Assembly: GCA_040255465.1 (NCBI GenBank) | Contig: JBDZVA010000007.1 | Coordinates: 82,480-146,479, forward strand | DNA length: 64,000 nt | From: UBA5793 sp040255465 | GTDB taxonomy: Bacteria > Planctomycetota > Phycisphaerae > Phycisphaerales > UBA5793 | Direction: 5' to 3' | In this document: piece by piece, positions 26,132 to 34,410 of the stretch | Layout: every line of letters begins with the position of its first letter | Position numbering within the stretch: the stretch's first letter is position 1 | Made by a program: the position numbers and the translations under genes | Notes under the pieces: generated by a model | What the model was told of the DNA's origin: nothing | Database searches by the model: none | What the model saw: the letters and a program-made list of their open reading frames with translations, nothing else

Positions 26132-26331
26132 TGAGACAGTTTCCGGAGCGACTCAGCATGCTGGCGGAACATAAACCGCGTCGCATCTTGGGCTCTCGGA
26201 TCGAGGCGGCCGGAGTGGCAACTCTCAAGAAATGTCAAATACGCCGCCAAGTCCATCCCCATGGCCTTGGCCTCCTCCATCAGTCGGGAGGCCAGCTCGG
26301 TCGGCAGATTGACTTGGGTGAAAGCATTCAT
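26128..26331 (-). CDS. Antitoxin partner of the Doc-type toxin (ribbon-helix-helix-like)
   Basis: 67 residues. The N-terminal part FTQVNLPTELASRLMEEAKA followed by MGMDLAAYLTFLE has the beta-strand then two-helix pattern of a ribbon-helix-helix DNA-binding antitoxin. The C-terminal ~25 residues (DATRFMFRQHAESLRKLSQ) would be the toxin-binding tail. It overlaps the toxin start by 4 bases. Autoregulation of the operon through the N-terminal domain is inferred from the family pattern. It is not a recognisable Phd protein. Confidence 0.7.
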   Translation of the reverse strand: MNAFTQVNLPTELASRLMEEAKAMGMDLAAYLTFLESCHSGRLDPRAQDATRFMFRQHAESLRKLSQ

Positions 26332-26393
26332 CTGTTAAGATTATCGGCGCGTTTTGTATGCCGTTCCAGCATCTGGCGGGGCAGATCCCGTGC

Positions 26394-27974
26394 CTATTCC
26401 CACTCAATCGTCGCCGGCGGCTTGGAACTGATGTCGTACACCACGCGATTCACCCCGCGAATCTCATTGATAATGCGGGAACTGATCGTCGCCAGCACGT
26501 TGAAGGGAATGCGCGCCCAGTCGGCCGTCATGAAGTCCTGCGTTTCCACCGCTCTGATCGCGACCACACTCTCATACGTGCGACCGTCTCCCATCACGCC
26601 GACCGACTGAATCGGCAGGAGCACGGCAAAGACCTGGCTCGTGCTGCGATACAGGCTGTTGGCGACGATCTCTTCGAGCAGAATCTCGTCGCAGTCGCGG
26701 AGCAGATCGAGGCGCGGCTTGGTGACTTCGCCGATGATGCGCACCGCCAGTCCCGGCCCGGGAAACGGGTGTCGCCAGATGATCTGGTCCGGCAAGCCAA
26801 GCACGGCCCCGAGCTTGCGCACTTCATCCTTAAACAGATCGCGCAACGGCTCGATGAGTTTGAAGCCGAGTTCTTCGGGCAGGCCGCCGACGTTGTGGTG
26901 CAGTTTGATGTTGGCCGCGGTGCCCGCGTGGCTGTGGCCGGACTCGATGACGTCGGGATACAGCGTGCCCTGCGCGAGGAACTCAAAATCTCCGATCGAA
27001 TTGGCCGTCTCCTTGAAGACTTCGATGAACCGGTGTCCGATGCGCCGGCGTTTCTCCTGCGGATCGGTCACTCCATACAGGTCCGCCAGGAACTGTTCAG
27101 AGGCATCGATCACGCGCAGGTCGGCTTCAAAGTGGTCGCGGAAGGTTGATTCAACCAGTTGCCGCTCCGCCTTGCGAAGCAGGCCGTTGTCGACGAACAC
27201 GCAGGTAAGTTGCGGGCCGATGGCGCGAACGAGCATCGCCGCGAGGACGGATGAATCCACCCCGCCGGACAAGCCGCAGATGACGCGCTTGTCGCCCACC
27301 TCTTCGCGAATGCGCTTGCACTCGCTCTCGAGAAACTCGCTCATCCGCCACGTGCCCTTGCACTGGCAGATCTCGTAGACGAAGTTGCGCAGAATGTCGA
27401 CGCCGTGCGGCGTGTGTGTGACTTCCGGGTGAAACAGCAGGCCATAGAAACCGCGGCTGCGGTTTCGGACGGCGGCGAAGGGGCACGTCGGCGTCGTCGC
27501 CAGTGCTTCGAATTCCGGGGGCAGCGTGGCGACCTGGTCGCCGTGACTCATCCAGACCGTCGTCGTCGGTGGCAGGTTGGTGAGCAGTCCCTTCTCCTTG
27601 GCCGGGAGGATGCTCAGGATCGCCCGGCCGAACTCGCGTTTGCCGGCCGCTCGGACATCGGCGCCAAGCATCTGGCAGCCGAGCTGCATGCCGTAGCAGA
27701 TGCCCAGCACGGGGACGCCAAGGTCGAAGATGGCCTTGTCGCAGCGCGGTGCGTTGGCTTCATTCACGCTGCTCGGCCCACCGGAAAGGATAATCCCCTT
27801 GGGACGCAACTCGCGAATCGTTTCAATCGGCGCAGACGGCGCCACCAGAAGGCTGAATGCACCAGCCTCCCGCACACGGCGGGCGATCAGCTGCGCAAAC
27901 TGCGAGCCGAAGTCCAGAATGACGATGACATCTGTGTTGTCGGGAATGCGGATGGTCGGTTGATTGACGGCCAT
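26394..27974 (-). CDS. guaA: GMP synthase (glutamine-hydrolysing)
   Basis: 526 residues. The N-terminal class I glutamine amidotransferase has the nucleophile Cys in VLGICYGMQLGCQMLGA and the His/Glu pair in LFHPEVTHTPHG. The ATP-pyrophosphatase domain has the P-loop CGLSGGVDSSVLAAMLVRAI. The C-terminal dimerisation domain includes WRHPFPGPGLAVRIIGEVTK and ends KPPATIEWE. It converts XMP to GMP. Full length and no breaks. Confidence 0.97.
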   Translation of the reverse strand: MAVNQPTIRIPDNTDVIVILDFGSQFAQLIARRVREAGAFSLLVAPSAPIETIRELRPKGIILSGGPSSVNEANAPRCDKAIFDLGVPVLGICYGMQLGCQMLGADVRAAGKREFGRAILSILPAKEKGLLTNLPPTTTVWMSHGDQVATLPPEFEALATTPTCPFAAVRNRSRGFYGLLFHPEVTHTPHGVDILRNFVYEICQCKGTWRMSEFLESECKRIREEVGDKRVICGLSGGVDSSVLAAMLVRAIGPQLTCVFVDNGLLRKAERQLVESTFRDHFEADLRVIDASEQFLADLYGVTDPQEKRRRIGHRFIEVFKETANSIGDFEFLAQGTLYPDVIESGHSHAGTAANIKLHHNVGGLPEELGFKLIEPLRDLFKDEVRKLGAVLGLPDQIIWRHPFPGPGLAVRIIGEVTKPRLDLLRDCDEILLEEIVANSLYRSTSQVFAVLLPIQSVGVMGDGRTYESVVAIRAVETQDFMTADWARIPFNVLATISSRIINEIRGVNRVVYDISSKPPATIEWE

Positions 27975-28123
27975 GGACGCGCGACCCTTTTCGCTGGGGG
28001 AAACGAGAGTGTATGGCTGAGGCGGCGGGCATCCAACACGGTCGGATCATCTTCTCGCCTCGGGCGTCGGACGGGGGATCGGCGGGGGTTCATCGCCCCA
28101 TTCGATGGCCCTACCATTGGCCA

Positions 28124-28552
28124 ATGTGGTGCCCGACCAAAGTCCTGCCTGCACTGCTCTTCGCCGCCTTCCTCGGGCCGATTTCCTGCGGGCCTCCGGC
28201 TATTTCGGGCGGCTTTGACTCGCCCCAGCCCGCGGCTCGCATTTTTGCGACACGCCGCGCCGCGGCCGAAACCGACCCGGCCAAGATTCGCGAGGCGATG
28301 CCCGGCCTGATCCGAAACCTCGAATCCGACGACCCCGCCGTCCGCCTGCTCAGCGCCGAAGCGCTCGGCGAACTCACCGGCGAGTCGTACGGCTATCGCT
28401 ATTTTGATCCGGAGTGGTTGCGGAGCCCGGCTGTGCAGCGCTGGCGCGACGCCTGGGAGCGGGGCGAGATCACGCTTCGCAACGGCACGCGCATCGGGCC
28501 GGATACACTTGAGTCGAACCCTGCAAGTGAAAGGGCCGCCGTTGATCGCTGA
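28124..28552 (+). CDS. Small exported HEAT-like protein, possible lipoprotein
   Basis: 142 residues from the ATG at 28124 (MWCPTKVLPALLFAAFLGPI). This leaves a signal peptide ending in SCGPP, which could be a weak lipobox, although the -3 residue is not ideal. The mature part has one HEAT-like helical pair (PGLIRNLESDDPAVRLLSAE followed by ALGELTG) and a C-terminal part with tryptophans, FDPEWLRSPAVQRWRDAWER. It is immediately followed by, and overlaps, the RsbW-like kinase gene. The function is unknown. Confidence 0.55.
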   Translation: MWCPTKVLPALLFAAFLGPISCGPPAISGGFDSPQPAARIFATRRAAAETDPAKIREAMPGLIRNLESDDPAVRLLSAEALGELTGESYGYRYFDPEWLRSPAVQRWRDAWERGEITLRNGTRIGPDTLESNPASERAAVDR

Positions 28553-29003
28553 TCCGCACGTCAAGATCGACATGCTCTCCCAGCCGCGCTATCTGGCCGG
28601 CGCGCGAGCCATGATTGCCTCCGTGGCGCGTCGGCTCGGGTTCCGCGAAGCCGATTGCGCCCACGTCGCCCTGGCCCTCGATGAAGCCCTGTGCAACGTC
28701 ATCAAGCACGGCTACGAAAAGCGCGAAGATCAGCACATCTGGATCAGTGTCTGGCCGATGGAGGGGAATTGTTGCGGCGTGCGCATCCTCATCGAAGATC
28801 GGGGCCGGCAGGTTGAACCGGCGGAGATTCGCTCGCGCCAACTCGACGACATTCGCCCCGGCGGGCTTGGCGTGCACATCATCAGCCAGGTCATGGATCA
28901 CGTCGAATACAACAAGCGCGAGGGCGGCGGCATGTCGCTGCTCATGGAGAAACACATCGCGGCCGAGGAGTCGACGCCGCAAGCCAGGAAGGAACCGGCT
29001 TGA
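28542..29003 (+). CDS. Anti-sigma factor / RsbW-like serine kinase
   Basis: About 153 residues from TTG at 28542, with AAGGG six bases upstream; GTG at 28527 is the alternative. It is a HATPase_c protein of the RsbW/SpoIIAB type. The N-box is VALALDEALCNVIKHGYEKR (Glu and Asn present), G1-like DRGRQVEPAEI, and G2-like GGLGVHIISQVMDHVEY. It should phosphorylate a STAS-domain antagonist and bind a sigma factor or other partner. The STAS protein starts one base after this stop, forming a partner-switching pair. Confidence 0.85.
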   Translation: MIADPHVKIDMLSQPRYLAGARAMIASVARRLGFREADCAHVALALDEALCNVIKHGYEKREDQHIWISVWPMEGNCCGVRILIEDRGRQVEPAEIRSRQLDDIRPGGLGVHIISQVMDHVEYNKREGGGMSLLMEKHIAAEESTPQARKEPA

Positions 29004-29004
29004 C

Positions 29005-29355
29005 ATGGCTAATGCTGCCGACGATCTGCCCGTCGAACTTGAAAAGCGGGGCGAGGCGGTGGTTCTCCGCCCGTCGGGGGAGATCGATCTCGGTCGCTCG
29101 CCCTCACTTCGCACTTCGATCAGCAAGGCGCAGAGCGCCAAGCCCCAGCGCCTCATCTTTGATCTCAAGGACGTGCCATACATGGACAGCTCCGGCGTCG
29201 CCACGCTCGTGGAAGCCATGCAGGTGGCGCGGCGATACCACGGGTCCGTGGTGCTCTGCGGCCTGCACGAGCGCGTCCTTTCCATCTTTGAAATCGCCCG
29301 TCTCGACATGGTCTTCAAGATCGTCGATACGCTCGACGAAGCACTGCACGCATGA
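29005..29355 (+). CDS. Anti-sigma factor antagonist (STAS domain)
   Basis: 116 residues with a complete STAS domain. Residues LEKRGEAVVLRPSGEIDLGR form the first strands, and the phosphorylatable serine lies in the signature VPYMDSSGVATLVEAMQ. The fold then continues with VVLCGLHERVLSIFEIARLD. It is the substrate partner of the kinase one base upstream. It is followed after 31 bases by an MlaE permease. STAS proteins (MlaB) are also subunits of Mla transporters, so a dual assignment is possible. Confidence 0.9.
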   Translation: MANAADDLPVELEKRGEAVVLRPSGEIDLGRSPSLRTSISKAQSAKPQRLIFDLKDVPYMDSSGVATLVEAMQVARRYHGSVVLCGLHERVLSIFEIARLDMVFKIVDTLDEALHA

Positions 29356-29386
29356 CCTGCGCCGTGACAGATTCTGACGTCGCCCC

Positions 29387-30232
29387 ATGAGCGAACTCGA
29401 CACCCAGCCCGAATCGACCACCTCGCGCGCCCTGCAGGGAGTGGGTTTTGTCGGCGAGCGCTGGCTGGACTTTCAGTTCAACGTCGGCGGAGTGTGGTTC
29501 CTGTTTGTTGATGTGATGCGCTGGATCACCCGGGCCATGATCTCGCGCCGCATCCGTCTCGGCCGCGTGGCGATCATCAGCCAGATCGTTCGACTTGGCG
29601 CCCGCGCCATCGGCATCGTCATGCTGCTCTCCATGGCGATCGGCGCCATTCTGGCCCTCCAGATGGAGCCGCCCCTGCGCGACTTCGGCCAGACGGACAA
29701 GATCGCCAACATCATCGGCGTGGCGGTGCTGCGCGAACTGGGCCCGCTCATCAGCGCGGTGATTCTCACAGGCTTTGCCGGTGCAGCCGTGGCCGCCGAG
29801 GTCGGCACCATGGTTGTTGGCGAGGAAATCGAGGCGCTCGAAGCACACGCGCTCAATCCCGTGCGGTTTCTCGTGGTCCCGCGCGTCATCGCAACGACGT
29901 TTTCACTCATCTGCCTGACCGTCATTGCCAACATCGTGGCCATCTCGGCGGGCATGTTTATCTCGGTGTACGTGCACGGCGTGCCGGCGGTGCAGTACTG
30001 GGACAACACGCTGAGCCAGTGCCAGCCGAGCGACCTGCTTACGGGGCTCTTCAAGTCGGCCGTCTTTGGCGCGCTGATTGGTCTGATCTCCTGCTACAAC
30101 GGACTGCGCGTGACGGGCGGCGCGGCGGGCGTGGGTCGAGCGACCACCGCCACTGTCGTGGCCAGCGTCGTCTCCGTTATTTTTGCCGACCTGATCTTCA
30201 CGACCGTCTTCTTCACCCTCGACTGGACCTGA
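29387..30232 (+). CDS. MlaE-family ABC transporter permease
   Basis: 281 residues. The MlaE/YrbE domain includes NIIGVAVLRELGPLISAVIL, GFAGAAVAAEVGTMVVGEEI, ALEAHALNPVRFLVVPRVIA and several membrane helices. It is the membrane subunit of phospholipid (Mla-type) ABC importers or exporters. The ATPase (MlaF) and MCE protein (MlaD) genes do not follow; the next gene is convergent. So it either works with components encoded elsewhere or is coupled to the STAS/kinase pair just upstream. Confidence 0.85.
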   Translation: MSELDTQPESTTSRALQGVGFVGERWLDFQFNVGGVWFLFVDVMRWITRAMISRRIRLGRVAIISQIVRLGARAIGIVMLLSMAIGAILALQMEPPLRDFGQTDKIANIIGVAVLRELGPLISAVILTGFAGAAVAAEVGTMVVGEEIEALEAHALNPVRFLVVPRVIATTFSLICLTVIANIVAISAGMFISVYVHGVPAVQYWDNTLSQCQPSDLLTGLFKSAVFGALIGLISCYNGLRVTGGAAGVGRATTATVVASVVSVIFADLIFTTVFFTLDWT

Positions 30233-30251
30233 GGCGCAGTCGGCAATGGCG

Positions 30252-31301
30252 CTACCAGCGGTAGCCGATGGGTTGCTCGATCCAGGCGCCGAGGTCGCGC
30301 ACGATCATCATCCACAGGATGGCCACACCGACGAGCGCCGCGAGAATCGCCGCCTCCGCGTACAACCCCGTGCCCAGCAGCCAGCAGATGCCGTAGACCC
30401 CGATCCACAGCGAGCCGTAGCGTTGCAGCTTCTCGGCCGCGAAGGCCGGGCTTGACGCGAAGCGCACCTTGTGCACGCTGCTGATGAGAAACAGGACCGC
30501 CGCCGCCAGCGGCCAGATCAGGCCGTACCACGCAAACGCCGGATCCCACAGCCAGCCCTTCTCATGCGTCTGCCAGAGCAAGAAGATGCATATCGCGGCA
30601 AAGCCGACGACCATGCCCACGATCGTCAGCACGGTGAGGCGCGGCCGCTTCTGCTCCAGCCGATACGCCGCCGCCTGCACGATCATCGCATGCGCGACCA
30701 CGAGCATGATCGGCCAGACAAAGCGCAGTCCCAGGTTCAGAATGAGCATCTCCGACGCGTACACGACGCCGAGGGTAAACAGCCCGATGCCGGGAACATA
30801 CTTAGCCACGGCGTTGTAAAAGAGAATGGCGGCAGCGCAAAAGAGCGTGACGAGCAGCACTGTGGGATCAAGCACCGCCGCAACGAGCAGCGCGCTGAGC
30901 AGCGATGCGAACCCGATGGTGGCCGCCGTCTGGGCTGAAATCCGACCTGACGGAATCGGTCGATTGGGGGCAAAGGTGGTGTCGCGATTGACGTCAAACA
31001 CATCGTTGAGCGCCCCGCCGTAGGTCGACAGCCCGACGCCCAGAATCGACGCGAGCGTGAGCGCGATCCACAGCGGCGATTCGCTGATCGACGCCGCCAT
31101 GGGGTGCTCGAGGCCCACCTGGCGCGACCAGAGGATAATGAACCACAGATTTGCCACCGCCGCAAAGGCGTGCGTCAGGCGCGACAACTGCACCGTCGAG
31201 AGCAGATTGACGATCAGGGGGCGAATCATCGGCTTTGATCGTAGTTTCGAGGCGGTCCGGCTGCCCATGGCCAGACCCGGCGAGTCGCTGGTTGAGTGCA
31301 T
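30252..31301 (-). CDS. UbiA-family prenyltransferase
   Basis: 349 residues with about eight or nine membrane helices. The first substrate motif is GGALNDVFDVNRDTTFAPNR followed by PIPSG, the NDxxDxxxD-type Mg-prenyl-diphosphate site. The second Asp-rich motif is degenerate and not clearly visible. Family members prenylate aromatic or polar acceptors in quinone, haem, lipid or carotenoid pathways. Nothing nearby fixes the acceptor. The first 30 residues are polar, and an internal Met at about 25 (MIRPLIVNLLSTVQLS) is a plausible start. Confidence 0.8.
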   Translation of the reverse strand: MHSTSDSPGLAMGSRTASKLRSKPMIRPLIVNLLSTVQLSRLTHAFAAVANLWFIILWSRQVGLEHPMAASISESPLWIALTLASILGVGLSTYGGALNDVFDVNRDTTFAPNRPIPSGRISAQTAATIGFASLLSALLVAAVLDPTVLLVTLFCAAAILFYNAVAKYVPGIGLFTLGVVYASEMLILNLGLRFVWPIMLVVAHAMIVQAAAYRLEQKRPRLTVLTIVGMVVGFAAICIFLLWQTHEKGWLWDPAFAWYGLIWPLAAAVLFLISSVHKVRFASSPAFAAEKLQRYGSLWIGVYGICWLLGTGLYAEAAILAALVGVAILWMMIVRDLGAWIEQPIGYRW

Positions 31302-31381
31302 TGTCGATCCTCTCCGCCAATCATCGGCGTTTGCCCCTCTGGAACATCGCTCCGCCCGCCCGTACCATCCGTCCGCGATTC

Positions 31382-31870
31382 ATGCTTCACACTCTTGATC
31401 CACAGCGTGATGTCGCCTCGCTTCGCGTGGCGGTTGTCCGAAGCACCTACCATTCCTGGGCCACGGGGAAGATGCTCGAAGGAGCCATCGACCGTTGGGC
31501 TCGTCTTGGTGGTCGGGAGGAATCTCTCGTCGTCGCCGCAGCAGCAGGCACATGGGAATTGGCCGCCATTGCGCGCGCTCTGGCGGAGTCGGGGCAGTTC
31601 GATGCAATCGTCGCGCTCGGCGTGGTCATCCGCGGTGAAACCGACCACTTTGAGTACATTTGCCAGGGCGTGACGCATGCCCTGGCTGACCTCACGTCGC
31701 GGACCGGCGTTCCCGTCGGCTTCGGCGTACTGACCTGCAACACCGCCGAGCAGGTGAAAGCCCGAATCGGCGGCGACGCGGGCAACAAGGGTGCGGAGGC
31801 CATGGATGCCGCCGTGCAGACCGCTCTCATGATTCAGGCCGCCAGCGCATGGCGGCCAGGGGAAAACTGA
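31382..31870 (+). CDS. ribH: 6,7-dimethyl-8-ribityllumazine synthase
   Basis: 162 residues from the ATG at 31382. The active-site patterns are RVAVVRSTYHSWATGKMLEG, AAAAGTWELAAIARALAESG and the catalytic His-containing GVVIRGETDHFEYICQGVTH. Downstream are PVGFGVLTCNTAEQV and GNKGAEAMDAAVQTAL. It catalyses the penultimate step of riboflavin synthesis. Here the typical family serine-rich loop is AAAAGTW. It overlaps nusB by 22 bases, a frequent ribH-nusB pairing. Confidence 0.95.
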   Translation: MLHTLDPQRDVASLRVAVVRSTYHSWATGKMLEGAIDRWARLGGREESLVVAAAAGTWELAAIARALAESGQFDAIVALGVVIRGETDHFEYICQGVTHALADLTSRTGVPVGFGVLTCNTAEQVKARIGGDAGNKGAEAMDAAVQTALMIQAASAWRPGEN

Positions 31871-32418
31871 TCCACGTGTCCACTCCGACTCCGCATCACA
31901 TTCGCCGTCTGGCTCTCCAGATGCTCTACCAACTCGACGCCCGCCAGGGTGAAGACGCCGAGTCGATTCGCGATTCGCTCCTCAACGCCGCGCTCGATCC
32001 GGGCGATCAGTTCTCCGGCGCCTGGGCCGTGCCGACGCTCGATGATCCGGCTGCCCATCGCAAGGCGTTCGAAACCGCGCTGGCCGCATGGAACGCCCGC
32101 GCTCAAGCCGACCAGATCGCCACGGCACTGGCGCCCGAATGGCCCACGCATCGCCAGCCCGTCGTCGATCGCAATGTGATCCGCCTGTGCTGGTATGAAA
32201 TGAACGAAGGCGGCGTGCCGCCCAAGGCCGCCGTCAACGAAGCCATCGAACTCGCCAAGGAATTCGGCACCGATCGCAGCGGCGCGTTCCTCAACGGCGT
32301 GCTCGACCGCATGCTCAAGCGCGTCCTCAACGCCGAGCACGAGACCGACACTGCGGCAGCAGACCCCGAATCCATCGACGATCCGATTCTGCATACCGAA
32401 TACTGGAGTTCCGAATAG
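31849..32418 (+). CDS. nusB: Transcription antitermination factor NusB
   Basis: 189 residues from ATG 31849; GTG at 31879 is an alternative start and would avoid the overlap with ribH. The NusB helical fold begins HHIRRLALQMLYQLDARQGE and includes the conserved PVVDRNVIRLCWYEMNEGGV, PPKAAVNEAIELAKEFGTD and GAFLNGVLDRMLKRVL. It assembles with NusE on boxA RNA for rRNA antitermination. A lineage-specific loop lies at about 40-70. Four bases separate it from ftsY. Confidence 0.92.
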   Translation: MAARGKLIHVSTPTPHHIRRLALQMLYQLDARQGEDAESIRDSLLNAALDPGDQFSGAWAVPTLDDPAAHRKAFETALAAWNARAQADQIATALAPEWPTHRQPVVDRNVIRLCWYEMNEGGVPPKAAVNEAIELAKEFGTDRSGAFLNGVLDRMLKRVLNAEHETDTAAADPESIDDPILHTEYWSSE

Positions 32419-32422
32419 ACCG

Positions 32423-33346
32423 ATGGGACTGTTCTCAGCCACCATCGGCGCGATCCGCAAGGGGCTCTCCCGCACCCGCGACACGTTTGTAAGTGGTCTG
32501 CGCTCGCTCCTGCGCGGCCGCAAACTTTCAGACGAGGTCATCGACGAGATCGAGTCGCGCCTCATCCAGGCCGACGTCGGCGTGCGGACCACGATGAAAC
32601 TCATCGACGAACTGCGCCAGCAGTACAAGGCCGGCGCCATCACGCAGGGCGATCAGGTGATCGCGTTCCTCAAAGAACAGTTGAAATCCTACTGGCCCGC
32701 AGCGAATCGGCAGATCGCCCGCGCGACAAGCAAGCCGACCGTGATCCTCGTCGCCGGCATCAACGGCGCCGGCAAGACGACCAGCGTCGCGAAGATCGCC
32801 AAGAGCCTGCTCGATGAGAAACGAACGGTGATGCTCGCAGCGTGCGACACGTTCCGCGCCGGAGCGGTGAATCAACTCACCATCTGGTCCCAGCGCCTGG
32901 GCGTACCGATCATCAAGGGCCAGCAGAATTCCGATCCCGCTTCTGTCGCCTATGACGCCTGCGAAGCGGCGCTGGCGCGCGGCGTGGATGTGCTCGTAAT
33001 CGACACGGCCGGCCGCCTGCACACGCAGGATCCGCTGATGAAGCAACTCATCAAGATCCGCGATGTCGTCGCCAGGCGCATCGAAGGCGCGCCGCACGAG
33101 GTCCTGCTCGTGCTCGACGCCACCACCGGGCAGAACGCCATCGAGCAGGCAAAGAAGTTCAAGGAAGCCATCGACGTGACGGGCATCTTCCTCGCCAAAC
33201 TCGACGGCACCGCCAAGGGCGGCATCGTCATCGCCATCCGCGAAGCCGTGGATATCCCCGTCAAACTCATCGGCGTCGGCGAATCGCCCGAAGACGTCGA
33301 ACCCTTCGACCCCGAGACGTTCATCGAGTCGATGTTCGCGGAGTAG
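32423..33346 (+). CDS. ftsY: Signal recognition particle receptor FtsY
   Basis: 307 residues, mostly the NG domain; the acidic A-domain of E. coli is essentially absent. N-domain helices include FVSGLRSLLRGRKLSDEVID. GTPase motifs are G1 GINGAGKTTSVAKIAKSLLD, DTFRAGAVNQLTIWSQRLGV, G3 VIDTAGRLHTQDPLMKQLIK and G4/G5-like AKLDGTAKGGIVIAIREAVD, with the C-terminal signature GVGESPEDVEPFDPETF. It docks SRP-ribosome complexes to the membrane translocon. Confidence 0.97.
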   Translation: MGLFSATIGAIRKGLSRTRDTFVSGLRSLLRGRKLSDEVIDEIESRLIQADVGVRTTMKLIDELRQQYKAGAITQGDQVIAFLKEQLKSYWPAANRQIARATSKPTVILVAGINGAGKTTSVAKIAKSLLDEKRTVMLAACDTFRAGAVNQLTIWSQRLGVPIIKGQQNSDPASVAYDACEAALARGVDVLVIDTAGRLHTQDPLMKQLIKIRDVVARRIEGAPHEVLLVLDATTGQNAIEQAKKFKEAIDVTGIFLAKLDGTAKGGIVIAIREAVDIPVKLIGVGESPEDVEPFDPETFIESMFAE

Positions 33347-33395
33347 GCTCGCAGTATCCTGCCCGAGGCTTCCGCGAGGACTTCGCCTTCAACCC

Positions 33396-33476
33396 GACCG
33401 AAGCGCCAGCGAGGACGAATCGGGTTGCCCTGCGCCGTCTCGCTGCGCTCGAATCTTCCTCGCTGGCGCTTCGGTC
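33396..33476. repeat. Intergenic inverted repeat, copy 1 of a dispersed element
   Basis: The arms 33396-33415 and 33457-33476 are perfect 20-base reverse complements (left arm GACCGAAGCGCCAGCGAGGA), separated by 41 bases. The right-arm core recurs at about 61794-61814, where it again forms an inverted repeat. It lies 49 bases after the ftsY stop and could double as a terminator, but there is no T-run. Confidence 0.75.
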
Positions 33477-33552
33477 TGGTATGCCACCCGCTTTCAAGCC
33501 CGCGCGATCCAATCTCCGATCTCTACCTTCAGCCGCTGCGACGGGAGGCGCG

Positions 33553-34266
33553 ATGAGTGAAGTCAGCCGATTGCTGTTTGAATTGGGCGCGGGAACGCTT
33601 GCGACGGTGCTTGGCATCCTCGGTCAGTGCCGCGCCGCTCGTCACTCCCGCGTCGATGCGGATGCAGACGACGGGATGACCCTTGAAGAAATCGGCCTGC
33701 AACTTGACGCCCTCGACGCGATGATCGAAGCCGAGACCGAGCCCTCGGTGCGACTACGCCGCGAAGATGATCAGTGGCGCGCGACAATCCGGCAAACGCT
33801 TCTCGACATTGACGATCTGGCGGCGCTGCCCGACCTGCTGCCACCAGGGTATGAAGAACCCTTCGATCCAACTCCCGCCACAGTGGCAGCATCCGGCGTG
33901 ATGTCCGATCCCGATTTTGCGCCCGGCGAGCGCGCCCGAGTGTTCATGTCGACGGGAGCGATCTTCGATGGACTCGGCGGTTCATACTCGTTCCTGATGA
34001 TCGGGAACCGGGGACGTCAGCAGTTGACGATTGCCTCAGGCGCACCCCAGCAAAGCATTCTTGCCGCCATGAATCAGTTTGTTACGGCGATCGGACTCTA
34101 CGGCATGCAGGATCCGGTGAATCCGGACTTCATTCGGATGGTCTCACTTCGCCCCGGACCACGTCATTTTGTCGCGGTTCGTCAGCTGGGCGGCATCCAT
34201 CAGAGTCCCTTCTACGACGAGAACCGCGCCAACCCCGCCGACCGCCAGATCGACTTCGGCGCGTGA
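33553..34266 (+). CDS. Unknown protein with flagellin-IN-like segment
   Basis: About 237 residues from the ATG at 33553 (MSEVSRLLFELGAGTLATVL). The first half is helical and acidic (DGMTLEEIGLQLDALDAMIE). The second half (about 125-205) contains the pattern GGSYSFLMIGNRGRQQLTIA, SGAPQQSILAAMNQFV and GPRHFVAVRQLGG. It resembles the repeated flagellin-IN/hypervariable segments of flagellins, with a beta hairpin, a serine-glycine turn and an alpha helix with Asn. The helical flagellin D0/D1 ends are lacking, so it is not itself a flagellin. The function is unknown. Confidence 0.6.
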   Translation: MSEVSRLLFELGAGTLATVLGILGQCRAARHSRVDADADDGMTLEEIGLQLDALDAMIEAETEPSVRLRREDDQWRATIRQTLLDIDDLAALPDLLPPGYEEPFDPTPATVAASGVMSDPDFAPGERARVFMSTGAIFDGLGGSYSFLMIGNRGRQQLTIASGAPQQSILAAMNQFVTAIGLYGMQDPVNPDFIRMVSLRPGPRHFVAVRQLGGIHQSPFYDENRANPADRQIDFGA

Positions 34267-34410
34267 TGTAGGTCGGGCCCGCTGCTCTGGGCGCGGCCCG
34301 GCACTTGGGCGCACCCCGCGCTGCACTGGATTATCTTCCCCAGTCGGACATCCAACTGCCGGGCCTGCGCTGAGCCTTGTCCCGACCTACCCCGCATACG
34401 ATCCGCTCTC

